Shown piece by piece: positions 1 to 12,223 of a DNA stretch of 64,000 nucleotides. Numbering within the stretch: the stretch's first letter is position 1; each line of letters starts with the position of its first letter. Both the position numbers and the translations under genes were made by a program. Below the pieces are notes generated by a model. That model saw only the letters and a program-made list of their open reading frames with translations, searched no databases and was not told where the DNA came from. Source of the DNA: Tretioscincus oriximinensis (taxonomy: Eukaryota; Chordata; Lepidosauria; Squamata; Gymnophthalmidae); contig JAJVDF010000655.1 of the NCBI GenBank assembly GCA_022410635.1, forward strand, positions 431,290-495,289, written 5' to 3'.

Positions 1-451
1 GCATTTGAGTTCTTTAAGAATTCTTGGGTGAATGCCGTCTGGCCCTGGGGATTTATAAATGTTCAGCTTATTTAGGCTTGCAAGGACCTCCTCCCTTGTT
101 ATCTCTATCCCATTTAATTCCTCTGGTGTTCTTTCTGAGAAAACTAAATCTGTTGCGGGTAAATTCCCTCTGTCTTCTTCAGTGAAAACTGAAGCAAAAA
201 ATTCATTTAACCTCTCTGCAATCTCCACGTCCTCCTTGATTATGCCCTTTTGTCCATTGCTGTCGAGTGGTCCGACGGCTTTCCTGGTAGGATTCTTTTT
301 TCTGATATATTTGAAAAAGTCCTTATTATTTCTTTTAATATTCTTTGCAATGTGCTCCTCAAAGTTTTTCTTCGCATCCCTGACTACCACCTTGCATTTG
401 GTTTGCCACAGTTTGTGCTCCCTTCTGTTCTCCTCACTAGGATAAGCCTTG
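1..451 (-). mobile_element. CR1/L2-lineage LINE fragment, cut by window edge
   Basis: Reverse complement of the segment found at about 7,500-7,910 of the large LINE in this window. Shared landmarks are the equivalents of GAACTCAAATG, AATGAATTTTTTGCTTC, ATTGCAAAGAATATTAAAAG and CTTATCCTAGTGAGGAGAA. It corresponds to the linker between endonuclease and reverse transcriptase and has no intact frame. Confidence 0.85.
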
Positions 452-3426
452 TGGCTTCCATGATCTTGATTCATGCACTGCATCAGCTCTGGTTAGTGGA
501 AAGTAATGGAGCTGTAAGGAAGCCAAGTTTCTTCTGGGCACAGCTGGTGGATGGCATGAATGGTTTGCAAAGCACAATGTAGAAAATGTTCCCAGATATT
601 CTGAGTAGGAGTAAGGCTATCATTAGTGGGCATCTTTCCACCAAGATTCTTTCTATTTCTTTTAAATCGTTTTACTATCTATTTTTTCCCCTTTCATTTT
701 TTTCTCTTTTCAAGAACCTCTGAAAGTAAAATAAAAAATGACCTCCCCCTTTCTTGCCTTCTTTCTGCATCTACACATTAATTTTCTTATTCATTCATAC
801 TGTGATATCATGGTTTTAATTACACATAATTGCAGGGATCCAGCATTGGCTGCGTCAGGAAAGTCCAGTATTTTCCTTTTCCTTCCTAGTCCCTTCATGC
901 TCATTTTACAGTGCAATGTGCAATGTTCTCGATATAATAGAGCCATGCAAACAGAACTTCAATAACCCTAAGAACTCCAGCTCTGTTTCACTATTTCCTT
1001 TTCACTAGAAAGTGCATAGAAAAGCTGTTTTGCTGCTGAAATTAGGATTTTTTGAAATTAAAAACTACATTGCAGCTCCAAAGATCTGAGATTTTCCTTT
1101 GTATTCACCCAACCAGTAACAAGGAGGGGTGTATGGAGGCAGCAGCCAATGGCAGAAGGGAAACAGATCTTCTTGGGAGCTGTTGGCTGGCAAAGCTTCT
1201 TGGGTTTTCTAGGCAAATACACAGGGAAGAGAAAGATTTATTCCAAGATTCCCTGGGATATGGAGGCAAACTCATGGAGAAGAAAGGCAAAACATAAATC
1301 CTTTGTTATATTAAGAAATAGCTATAAAAAGGCACATGCGAGAGTAGAATCTATTTCTCTATAGTATTATATTATCCATACATTCCCGTCTGATTCTTGA
1401 GAATTCACAACAATGTGTTTTCGCACAACTTCACCTTAAGTAAAGGTTAATCTGAAGATCGCAACCTTTGTGGGTCTTATTATAGTTAAGGGTACTTCCA
1501 GGTATGAGTTAGAAAGTGATCTTCATACATAATTTTGGCATTCCAAATATGGTCCCAGGATATGGAGTGATAGCCTAAAATACCATAATTATGGGTTTAT
1601 GGAAAAACTGGCAATGAAATTTTACAGAATTTTTTCTGTTTCTTGGGCTCCTTTCATGGTTGTTCTAGATATTAGCCAAACATGTGAAAAAAGAGAAAGT
1701 AGGAGGGCACTTGGAGTCTATCCACACAGATGATTTTTTACTAGTAGCAACATCACCTTCAATCCGTCCCACAAGAACACGTATGTACACAGCGATCCAC
1801 TCGCTAAAAAGATCCATTGTCGCAGACTTTTTAGCCACTGCGGTTTGTGCGATTCAACAGCAGGCATTTTGTAAAAGAAATAGCAAGGCAAACCATGTGG
1901 TGGGAAAGGTTTCTTGGTTGACAAAGAAGTCCTTGCAACAGCTGTAATCATATAAGGGCCTAATAAATGGAGGCAAGATCCAACAATTTTCTCCTGCTGC
2001 CTGAAGGTTCCTGAAATCTTCATAACTTTAGGGCTTTTTATGGACACACCCTTCTAAACATTGAACAACCTATGGAGATTAGCAACTCTGTTGTTCACTC
2101 CGCCAAAGGGGATTCTAGATTTCTCTCAAGTCCTAACGCCAATATTGTTCCTCAGCCAATCATACAATCCGCTTACCATAATGGCAAACATTTTGCTGTA
2201 AAAACAGACTGTCCAGTTTAGCTCTGAAGAAATGCATTGTTCAAAAGGTCTGAATGGAGACCTTTTTAAAAAATGACCTTTATGTGGGTATGTATTACTG
2301 GANCATAAAATAAATCTGTACAATGCTCATTTTCATTCTAGCCATACATACATTTATTTTAAATACACAATCAAGTAAATATCTTGTTAAAAAAAAAAAA
2401 AGACCACAAGCTGTAATTCAGCAGCCAACGTCTTTTGGAGCAGGATTCTTTACAAGCTCAACTGCATTCCATACTAAAAAATCCTGGTGGCCATTACAAA
2501 GAAGGTAGTTGTTCTAGATCTTGCTTACAGTGGGCATTTCCCCCCACCAGATTCTCTGTCCTTGCAAACAGGTTCTTTCACATTTCTCAGAAGAGCAGTT
2601 TCTTAAAAGTGGGTTTTAAGTAACCTGTTTCTCAACTGAAGGAGATACCAACATGGCAGAGACACTTTACAGAGGCCTTCATGGGTGGATAATAGAAGTA
2701 ACTCTTTATTTACATTTAAAGCTTATGAAATGTTAACATTAGGTCAACTTCTTGCTTATACCTCACCCCCTGCATTTTATCAATGGCTCATCAATAACTT
2801 GTCCTAAATTACAGTTTTGATATGTTCTATTCCCAACGATGTGGATGTAAAATATCACTATTAGTGGGGAAAAGAGAGAAGAAAGTTAGGGTTTGTCCAG
2901 ACATGTTTGTTTTTATGCTATCATAATATATAAAGGGCCATCGCTATGCTTTTTCCAGCTAGTAATTTTATGGCTCTTTACATCACAGATTGACATGTCT
3001 TTATGCTATGACGATGCTATCTGGACATTCCCTGAGAGAGCTGCTGAGACCTTCAGCTCTTCTTATGATCCTTTGCTTATCATTCAGCGAGAACAGAGGC
3101 TAAAGAACACCAGTCATCTGCTTAATTCTGTTAATTTGTTCATTAATTCAGTTAGGAATTTATACCTCATCTTTCACTGTGGGTTTTGTGATTAAAATAA
3201 TCACAAACAAACAAATTAGTAAAATATTTGAAAAGAACCATATCCTGCTGCTGAATGATCCCCTTTCCTTGCAGGCACTGTTGTTATTTTTTAATGAAGC
3301 TATGACAGATCATGCTGGAAAGCTCAGATTAAATGAAATCCAAAGGAGAAGGAAGCAGCAACCCTTTCCAGTATTCTTGCCAACAAAACTTAATTGAAAA
3401 GCATCACAGGAAAAACAATGATACTA
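452..3426. other. Intergenic DNA, no gene recognised
   Basis: AT-rich DNA with only short unsupported reading frames. It has an A12 run near 2,389 and an undetermined base at 2,303. At 2,895-3,026 the ends GTCCAGACATG and CTATCTGGAC are inverted, perhaps a small MITE, but this is weak. Confidence 0.6.
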
Positions 3427-5570
3427 GTCATTGAGCCCCTCATAAAGTGGCCAAAACACTGTTGGGGAAGAAAAGAAGGCAAATACAAGTAGCTCAAGAA
3501 AGAATGAAGGGGTTAGGCCAAAGGTGAAGGCATGCTCAGCTGTGGATGTGTCTGGTTGTGAAAGGAAAGTTTGGTCTTGGGAAGAACCATATTCTATAGA
3601 AATCTGGAATGTAAGATCTGTGAGGAAAGATAAGCTGAACATGGTCAAACAGGAGTAACAAGGCATTGTGGAAGTCAGTGAACTAAAATGGACAGGAATT
3701 GGGAGCATTTGACTCAGATGACAATTGCATCTGTTACTGTTACTTTAGAAGAAATGGAGCAGCCCTCACGGAATAAAACACCAGTACTGGGGTACGACCT
3801 CAAACAAGACAGAATGATATTCTGTTTGAATCCATGCAAACCTTTAAATATTACTTCAACTCAGATCTATATTCCAACCACCAATGCTGAAGAGGGTGAA
3901 ACTCTCCAGTTCTATAGAGACGTACAACATTTACTATATTTAGCACATACAAAATGTCAAAAGAGAAGAGTTTGTTGAGCTAATGCACTAGTAATAGTAA
4001 ATTCTCTTCTTCAACAGCCCTAAATGTGACTTCACCAGATGGTCAATAAGAAATCCAATCAATTATATACTTTGCAATAAAAAAATGGAGCAGCACTGTA
4101 CAGTCTGCAAAAACTAGATTTGTGGCTTAAATCATGAACGTCTTATTGCAAAATTTAGACTTAAATTTAAGAAAGTGGGATAAGCCACTAGATCATATAG
4201 GTATGACTTAAATAACATCCTGTATGAATATGAATATGAATAGATGAATAGATTTAAAGGATTATACCTAATAGACAGAGTGTCTGAAGAAATGTGCACA
4301 GAAGGTTTGTGACATTGTGTAGGAGAGAGTAATAAAGACAGTTGTCTGATGAGGCTTTGTAAACAGCTGAGGAAAGGCAAGGGAGAAAGGGAAAAACTAA
4401 ATGCAGATTTCTAGAGAATGGCAAGGGCAGATAAGAGAGCCTTCTTAATACCCATGGTAGGATGAGAAAGTGAACTTTTCAAGAACATTGTAAATATTGT
4501 TTCATAAAGGACAAAAATGGTAGAGACCTACCAAAAGTAGAAACGATTATGTAGTGGCGAGAATACACAGAATATAACCAGAATATCTGGCTATACAGAT
4601 GTAAGTTAGATATTCTAGGGTGAAGTTAAATTGACTTTAGGAAGCATTTCCAACAATGAGAGGAGCAGAGGTGATAGAATTCTAGATGCAATGCTTTAAA
4701 TCCAAAAAGATGCTGCTATAAATGTGTTGTATTCAACATGCTAGCAAATTTGGAGAATTCAACGGTGTACATATAATTGGAAAACTCGGACTATCGAACA
4801 ACTTCGCTCTAGGAAAATAATGGCCAAGATTCTACAAGCTAGGACTTAGCAATGTGTAAACCAAGAGCTACCAGAAGTGCAAACAAGTTTTTGAAGAGGC
4901 AGAGAAACTAGAAATCAACCCACCAACATTAATTGGGTTAATTGAGAAAGCAAGAGAGTTCCAGAAAAACAGCTGCTTCATTGGCAGTGCTTAAGCTTTT
5001 GCCTGTGTAAATCAAAACAAATTGTGCCATGTTTTTAAAGAGATGGGAATATCTAATCACTTTATCCATCTGCTTAGTAACCTTTATGTGGTCAAGAAGC
5101 AACAATTAAAGCCAACATGAACAACTGATTGGTTCAAGATTGGGAAAGAAACATAACAAGGCTGGATGTGGGGTGTCCTACTTATTTAAATTAAATGCAG
5201 AGTATATCATGAGAAATGCCAGACTAAATGAATCAAATGGTGGAATTAAAATTGCTAGGAGAAATAGCAACAACTTCAGATATGCAGGTAATACCAATTT
5301 TGTGGCAAAAACCGAAAAAGAACTAAATAGCTCCTTGATCAGGAGGAAAAGTGCAAAAATTGGCTTGAAATTTATCTGCGACTACATAGCAGATAAAGGG
5401 GGACGGAATGGAAGGAGTGTCAAATTTCATTTTCTTGAATGACATTTTCACAGAAATGTCATTGTGGATGTTGATTGCAGTCAGGAAATTAAAAGCAGTT
5501 TGCTGCTTGGGAGGGAAGTTTTGGATTTTATAGGGGCTCTTATTTTTCAAATGAGTTTAAGTACACTAGT
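3427..5570 (+). mobile_element. BovB-like RTE-clade LINE, degenerate
   Basis: Three blocks in order match BovB ORF2. At about 3,580-3,960 is endonuclease-region coding (VLGYDLKQDRMIF, PLNITSTQIYIPTTNAEEGE). At about 4,940-5,030 is RT coding (IEKAREFQKNSC, AFACVNQNKLC). At 5,190-5,530 is the RT core and downstream part (AEYIMRNARLN, GIKIARRNSNNFRYAGNT, DCSQEIKSSLLLGREVL). The catalytic box, normally YADD, reads YAGN, and stops and frameshifts separate the blocks, so it is dead. BovB is abundant in squamates and is known for horizontal transfer. Confidence 0.85.
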
Positions 5571-5889
5571 GGAGAATGTCATAATACAAAAGTCTCCCTG
5601 CAAATGGGTCAAATTTTCAGAAAGTGTGAACAACCTTGCTTTCAATGAACTCCAGATTAAATAAATCCCAATTCCTGCTCATCAACTGAGTGTTTTTATT
5701 CTTCTTGGATCAAGGCGTAAATCTTCCAAAATGAATTTACTTCCATGGCAAATGTTAAATGAGCTGATTGTGAGAAAATGAACAAAATTAAGTTAAACAA
5801 AGCTCCAGGCTCAGGTAAGTTTATTATTAAAAAGGTTGCGGAGCAGCTTTTAAACTGATAATGTCAGTGCATGAAGAATTATCTATATT

Positions 5890-8800
5890 AATAAAAGGGC
5901 ATTGTACGGAAAGCCGCCAGAAACTGGGCAGCATCTGGTTCGAGATAGTGTAAACGTAAACGAAATTGCTGAGGAACAGAATTATGCAGATAATATAGTA
6001 TCGGAGGGGGAACCCGATTGTAGTATTCAAGTAAAAAGATGTAATGAGCAAACTGTGGTTTCTCACAAATATCCAGGGCCAAACATGCACTGGACAAGAG
6101 CATATAAATGCCTTTATGCAAATGCCAGAAGCCTCCGAACAAAAATAGGAGAGTTGGAATGCTTAATGAACAACAATAATGTCGATATTATTGGCATAAC
6201 TGAAACCTGGTGGACAGAAGAAAACCAATGGGATACAGTAATACCAGGTTGCAAACTATACAGAAAAGGGAGACATGGTGGTGGTGTAGCCTTGTACGTT
6301 AAAAAAGAGATTGAATCCTACAAACTAGAATTTCCAGGTAAAACAGACGCATCCACAGAAGCACAGTGGATAGGGTTTTGGGGACTAAAATATAGTCCCC
6401 TCCGGGTTTTAAGGCAAAATCCCGGCTTTTTACATTCCCCGATGCTGCGTCAGGGAATGTAAAAAGGCGGGATTTTAAAGGAAAAGCAGCCGTCAGAGCT
6501 GACGGCTGCAGCGCGCGCAACACTTTCCAGGGTCCTGGGAGGACCCTTGGAGCGCGCCGTAGCTGCTCCTTGGCTGGAGGCGGGGNTTCGCCCTGCTCTC
6601 ACCGCCAACTCGCCTCTAACAGAGGAGAAACGCCTGGGTTTGTGACAGGAGAGCAGCTCTGTTCCCCTCTGACAAACCCAAGCGTTTTTGCTCCGCTGCT
6701 GCAGGCGAGTTGGTGGCGAGAGCAGGGCAAAACCCCGCCACCAGCAAAAGAGCAGGCACGCGTGTGCGCGTGCGCACACACGGACGCTTGTGGTGAGACA
6801 GGCAGAGATTTTGCCTGTCTTGCTACAAGCGTCCGTATGTGCGCGTGCGCCCCACCCCAACCCTGTCCCGGTTTTGGGTTGCCTGAATATGGCAACCCTA
6901 ACTGTGGATAACATTATCAGATCAGAAAACAAGTCTAATATTGGGAGTATGCTACTGGCCTGAAAGCGATATTCATTTGGAACATGAAATCATTGAAGCT
7001 TCCAAAAAGGGAAGGGTAGTAATAATGGGAGACTTTAACTATCCACACATTGATTGGGCAAACACTTGTTCAACTCATGAAAAAGAAATAAAATTCTTAG
7101 ACATGCTAACTGATTGATTCCTTGAGCAGGTGGTTTTAGAACCAACCAGGGACAAGGGAATCCTGGATTTAGTCCTAAGTAATGAACAGGATCTGACATT
7201 AGGATCCCATAGGAAACAGTGACCACAATACAATAACTTTAAACTTGAACGTGGATACAAAATTGTCCAGCAGTTCTAACACAGAATCCTTGAACTTTCA
7301 CAAAGGAAATTTTCCCAAAATGAGGAAAATGATAAAAAGAAAATTAAAAGGGAAAGTGAGAAAAGTCCAGTCCCTTCAAAAAGCGTGGAAACTGTTTGCA
7401 AATACAATATTGGAAGCTCAAATAAAATGCATTCCCAAGAGAGGAAAGGGATCTGCCAAGTCCAAAAGGACACCTGTATGGCTTACCACTGTAGTAAAGG
7501 AAGTCATTAGAATGAAGAGAAACTCATTTAAAAAGTGGAAGGCTTATCCTAGTGAGGAGAATAGAAGGGAGCACAAACTGTGGTAAACCAAATGCAAAGT
7601 GGTAGTCATGGATGCAAAGAAAAACTTTGAAGAGCACATTGCAAAGAATATTAAAAGGAATAATAAGGACTTTTTCAGAAATCTAGGAAAGCAGTCGGAC
7701 CACTAGACAGCAATGGACAAAAGGGAATAATCAAGGAGGAAGTGGAGATTGCAAAGAGGTTAAATGAATTTTTTGCTTCTGTTGTCACTGAAGAAGACAG
7801 AGGGTATTTACCCGCAAAAGATTTAGTCTTCTCAGGAAGAACACCAGAGGAATTAAGCTGGATAGACATAACATGGGAAGATGGCATTGATCCAAGAATT
7901 CTTAAGGAACTCAAATGAGAAATTGCTGAACTTCTGACCAAAATATTTAATCTTTCCTTAAGATCAAGCATAGTACCAGAAGATTGGAGGATAGCTAACG
8001 TAACACCAATCTTCAAAAAAGGATCATGGGGTGATTCCGGAAATTATAGACCAGTCAGTTTAACATCTGTTCTAGGTAAATTGTTGGAAACCATAATTAA
8101 GGACAAAATTACTAAACACATGGAGAAGCACGCATTGCTGAATGAAACTCAGTATTGTTTCTGCAAAGGTAAATCATGCCTTACTAACCTACTAACTTTG
8201 AGGGTGTTTAACAAACATGTAGATAAAGGGGATCCAGTTTATATTGTCTATCTAGATTTTCAGAAGGCTTTTGATAAAGTCCCTCATCAAAGGCTCCTAA
8301 AAAAGCTCCATACTCATGGTATAAGAAGACAGACTTTGTCCTGGATTGGAAACTGGCTTAAAGATAGAAAAACAGAGAGTAGTAGTAGACAGTTCTCTGA
8401 GTGGAAAGAGGTAAGAAGTGGAGTACCCCAGGGGTCCATACTAGGACTGTTGCTTTTCAATATATTCATAAACGATCTGGATGCTGAGGTAAATAGTGAA
8501 GTGGTCAAGTTCACTGATGACACTAAACTGTTCAGGGTAGTGAAAACTGAAAATGATTGTAAGATACTCCATAGTGATCTATTGAAATTGGGTGATTGGG
8601 CATCAAAGTGGCAAATGCACTTAAACTTAAGCAAGTGCAAAGTCATGCACATTGGGGCAAAGAACCCCAATTACCTCCCTTATGAAGTCAGGCTGCAACG
8701 TCTGGGCCTCTTCAGCCTCGAAAGGTGAAGTTTGAGAGGTGATCTGATTGAAGTGTACAAAATCATGCATGGAATGGATAGGGTGAATAGAGAAAAAACA

Positions 8801-9195
8801 TTTTCTCTATCACACAGCACTAGGACCAGAGGGCATATCTTGAAACTAATGGGCAGAAAAATGAGAATAGACAAAGGAAAGTATTTTTTAACCCAGAGGG
8901 TCACCGGTCTGTGAAATTTACTTCCTGAAGAGGTGGTGGTAGCTAACAGCTTAGATAGCTTCAAGACATGACTAGACAGGTTTATGGACACCAAGGGTAT
9001 AAATGGGTATTAGGATGGATGTCTAGATGCTGCCTCCAGGATGGAGCAACAGGTAGTGCTCCTGAAATGTCATGAACAGGTGCATATTTTGCTTTCCTCT
9101 GTTTGGACTGCCCAAGTTCATCTGTGTGACACAGAACGCAGGACTAGATGGGCTCTGGCCCGATCCAGTATGGCTCTTATGTTCTTATTATCTAC
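5890..9195 (+). mobile_element. CR1/L2-lineage LINE, near full length but broken, with a nested insertion
   Basis: Order along the element: 5' leader 5,890-6,100; AP-type endonuclease 6,106-6,372 (YANARSLRTKIGELE, IIGITETWW, HGGGVALYVKKEI) resuming at 6,911 after a 531-bp insertion (LGVCYWP); endonuclease end near 7,020 (MGDFNYPHIDW); linker 7,240-7,990; RT 8,081-8,728 (YLDFQKAFDKVPHQRL, SGVPQGSILG, FTDDTKL at 8,510-8,530); C-terminal part LRGDLIEVYKIMHG to 8,914; and a 3' UTR ending in ATGTTCTTAT. An in-frame TGA at 8,726-8,728 and several earlier stops and shifts inactivate it. Many short 3' pieces of this family occur across the window. Confidence 0.88.
6373..6903. mobile_element. 531-bp nested-hairpin (foldback) element inserted in the LINE, 7-bp target duplication
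   Basis: Flanked by GTGGATA at 6,366-6,372 and 6,904-6,910. Removing the insert and one copy restores the LINE endonuclease frame. Ends are inverted: GGGTT at the left and AACCC at the right. Inside is a chain of hairpins: 6,380-6,400 (7-bp stem), 6,416-6,439/6,453-6,476 (23 of 24 pairs), 6,486-6,496/6,499-6,509 (11 of 11), GCGCGC-bounded 6,511-6,557, about 6,579-6,620/6,700-6,741, an inner stem near 6,630/6,684, about 6,757-6,795/6,811-6,849, and 6,876-6,883/6,891-6,898. GC-rich, no coding. Probably a non-autonomous DNA transposon. Confidence 0.8.
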
Positions 9196-9210
9196 TCTAA
9201 GCACTTAAAA

Positions 9211-9895
9211 GGAATATAAGAACGTAAGAGGAGCCATGCTGAAACAGGCTGGAGCCCATCTAGTCCAGCATTCTATCTCACACAGAGGCTGACCAATTGC
9301 ACCTGGAAGTCTGGGACAGAAGAAGACAAAAGCATCTTCAACTGTTCTCAGTGCCCTACAAATGGCATTTTAGGATTCCTGCCTGTTGCTCCACCTCAGT
9401 GACAGTATCAAGACATCCATCCTAGTAGCTATTTATTCCATTGGTGTCTATGAACTTATTTAATCCTCTCTTAAAGCTATCCAAGCTGTTAGCCATCACC
9501 ACCTCTTCTAGAAGGCCGATGACCCTCTGGGTGGAAAAATACTTTCCCTTGTCTGTCCTTACTTTTCTGCCCATCAGCTTCAAGGAACGTCCCCTAGTCC
9601 TAGTGTTATGTGATACTTAAAACAATTTTTCTCTAATCCCCTTATCCATCTATTGCATGATTTTATATACTTCAATCAGATCACCTCTCAAATGTAGTCT
9701 TTCGAGGCTGAAGAGGCCCAGATGTTGCAGACAGATTTCATAAGGGAGCTCCAGCCCCTCAATCATTCTTGTTTCTCTTTTCTGCACCTTCTCTAGCTGC
9801 CCCAACCTCTTACACAGGTTATGAACAAAACCCAGAATTCCCACACTGCTGTCACAGCAAGAGGCATACAGAGTACTAATGCATATAGAAGGGCT
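9211..9895 (-). mobile_element. CR1/L2-lineage LINE 3' end, opposite orientation
   Basis: Starts with the reversed tail (AATATAAGAACGTAAGAGGAGC) and continues as the reverse complement of the LINE 3' UTR and RT C-terminus (minus-strand coding LGLFSLERLHLRGDLIEVYK near 9,650-9,720). It meets the + LINE tail about 16 bp away, making a large inverted repeat. Confidence 0.88.
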
Positions 9896-10349
9896 CTAGC
9901 CTTGTCTCCCATTGTCTTAACAACCAGTATTTCCTCTGTGATTATTTACTGCTGAACTGGTTTGCCAAGATCAGTCTAGTTTTATAACACTAAGGCTTAT
10001 GAGAAACCATTTGAGATTTCTCAGGAACGCTGTGGATAGCATCATCAGGCATGCCTTTTTCAGCTGCAAGAAAAGCCTTTAACAATTTAGAACGAGTCCT
10101 CATGTTGCCATTTTTTGGAGGCTTAAATGATGAGCCAAGATCCTTGAGGTAAAATTGAAGTATTCAACTGAAACTATCCCAATAGTTAGAAACTATTTTC
10201 AATCAAATTCAGTTATGATTAAAAAGGGAACTGAAGAAATCTGCCTTTCACCACTGTTACTTTTTTAACTTGGAACTTTCGCAGACTTATTCAAGGAAAA
10301 GACCTCCAAAGAAGCCAACTTGTCTATGGAAGCTCGTTAGTCTCCAGTA

Positions 10350-10526
10350 GGCTGACCAGATGACCCCTTGGGGGGGGGTGTTTGAAAACCAGGTCTTGGG
10401 GTGCCTCCCAGTTTTTGCTAAGGAAAAAAACCCCTTTTTTTTNAAAAAGAATTTCCTCAGCAAAAATTAGGAGGCACCCCAAAACCAGGTTTTCACCCCC
10501 CAAAGAACCAGGTCATCTGGTCTGCC
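10350..10526. mobile_element. TA-flanked foldback MITE, copy 1
   Basis: Inverted ends GGCTGACCAGATGACCCC and GGTCATCTGGTCTGCC, flanked by TA at 10,348-10,349 and 10,527-10,528. The whole element is an imperfect palindrome with an A/T-rich loop that includes an undetermined base at 10,443. The same family occurs at 12,574-12,757. The TA duplication suggests Tc1/mariner-type mobilisation. Confidence 0.8.
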
Positions 10527-10865
10527 TAATCTCCAGGTGCTACGAAGCTCCCTCGCTAGAAATTCTGATTGAGATTAACATGGCTACGTCTTTGAATTAG
10601 AGACTCCTTCAAAGAATCAATCAAATTTCAAGGAATTTGCCCCAGTTAGGTTTTTTTTTAGAAATAATTTATTTTATGGAAGAATATTCAATCTGATTTA
10701 GTGAGATTGTGTCAACACAACTGCTTCTTGCAACATTATTTCCCAGTTCCTTGGTGTAAAGCACTTAAGTTGCCATCGCTAGCAATCCACACACAGAATG
10801 TCCTTTATTCTGGACAAAAGCCAATTGCAAATCCGCCCTTACAAGGGTAAGTAGACCCTTCAGGT

Positions 10866-11664
10866 TTTTGTTAATATCTTCTTATATCTTTGTGTGGGAC
10901 AACAGTGAAGACATGACAGTTGCGTACAAAGGAAAGTAGTCAGTGTACAGCTTGTATAACAGTGTGTGTTTGGTGTGCCCTCAATATAACTCAACACACA
11001 GCTATCAGTGTCTAAAACACTAGCAGCAAAAGTGAAAATGGGCAAAGTGTCAATATTTTGTATGCCCACCATTGGTTTCCAGCACTGCCTTAACTCTCTT
11101 GGGTATGGAATTCACTAGAGCTGCACAGGTTGCCACTGAAATTCTCTGCTCCATGACAACATCATAGAGTTGGTGGATGTTGGAGACCTTTGTGCTCCTC
11201 CACCTTCCTTTTGAATATGCCCCAGCCACAGATACTCAATAGGGTTTAGATCTGGAGACTTGCTTGGCCAGTCCAGCACCTTTACCCTCAGCTTCTTCAG
11301 CAAGACAGTGGTCATTTTGGTGGTGTGCTTGGGGTCTTTATCATATTGGAATACTGCCATGTGGCTCACTATGCAAAGGACAGGGATCATGCTCTGCTTC
11401 AGTATGTCTCAGTACATGGTGGCATTCATGGGTCACTCAACAAACTGTAGCTCCCCACAGCCGGCAGCACTCATGCAGCCCCAAACCATGACACTCCCAA
11501 CACCATGCGGAGTACATGAGAGTGTGAGAACTATAACACCTGCTCCCCATTTATACCGAGACGTGTAACACTAATGAGTCACATGACACTGAGAAAGGGA
11601 AATAGCACTTTGGCTTCCATTTGCTCATTTTCACTTGAGGTGTACTCACTTTTGTGACATACTG
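10866..11664 (-). mobile_element. Tc1/mariner-type transposon, degenerate, one terminus missing
   Basis: Minus-strand frames at about 11,115-11,390 encode FQYDKDPKHTTKM and WPSKSPDLNPIEYLW, the second Asp and the Glu of the DDE transposase catalytic triad. The terminal repeat TGTACTCACTTTTGTGACAT at 11,641-11,660 followed by ACTGTA marks the transposon's 5' end on this strand. The opposite terminus, expected near 10,850, is not recognisable. Frameshifts and stops make it inactive. Confidence 0.8.
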
Positions 11665-12130
11665 TATCTGTGTAAATCCACGTTACTTCAATGAAAAGCT
11701 GCAGAGAATTGTATTCCTATTACACTGAACATCCAGGAACATCTCAGTTACTTCCTTTGTGTATCTGAGCTTCAGGAGGTAAACAACAAGCACATGTTTG
11801 CCTTAAATATTGCCAGTGTTCTCCCTGTTCTTGCCTACTCCTGCTAGTGCATGCCATGTGGCAGCTTTTTAATGGGGACACAGCAAAGCTTGCAATGAAA
11901 GTGGTTCTGGGGCAACAGAGGTTTATAGTGAATGGATTGCTGAAACGGTGAGAGAACTTGAGGCAATTCTTCATGATGGTAGAAATATCTCTTGGGGGTG
12001 TCAGGAAGCCCAAAACACATGGATATAGGCTCAGTGCAATAAGGATATGATCCTGTCAAAACTGCTTTGAGTTTTTCTCTTGCATCCTAAAGTGAAGTAA
12101 TTTGCTGTGGTGTGACTACAGCATTACATA

Positions 12131-12132
<2 letters not shown>

Positions 12133-12165
<33 letters not shown>

Positions 12166-12192
12166 NTGTNTGTNTGTNTGTNTGTNTGTNTG

Positions 12193-12222
<30 letters not shown>
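12133..12222. repeat. (TG)n/(TGTA)n microsatellite with periodic N calls
   Basis: A TG dinucleotide run is followed by TGTN repeated with N at every fourth base, then TGTA repeats to 12,222. The Ns fall exactly where TGTG and TGTA units differ. Confidence 0.97.

Positions 12223-12223
<1 letters not shown>

Noticed and set aside
5902..6462. 186-codon frame as a host gene
   Set aside because: It is the endonuclease domain of a LINE (GITETWW, GGGVALYV) running into the foldback insertion.
6373..6903. Interstitial telomeric sequence, from TAGGGTT and AACCCTAAC at the ends
   Set aside because: Only single motif copies occur at each end; there is no tandem TTAGGG array.
6450..6932. Long overlapping frames on both strands (up to 160 codons)
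   Set aside because: They lie inside the GC-rich palindromic insertion, where stop codons are rare by composition and symmetry. No family resemblance.
8081..8728. 215-codon frame as a host gene
   Set aside because: Clear LINE reverse transcriptase; stops and shifts before and after it show the element is dead.
12133..12222. CRISPR-like or other regularly spaced repeat array
   Set aside because: Simple dinucleotide/tetranucleotide microsatellite with no spacers, in a vertebrate genome.
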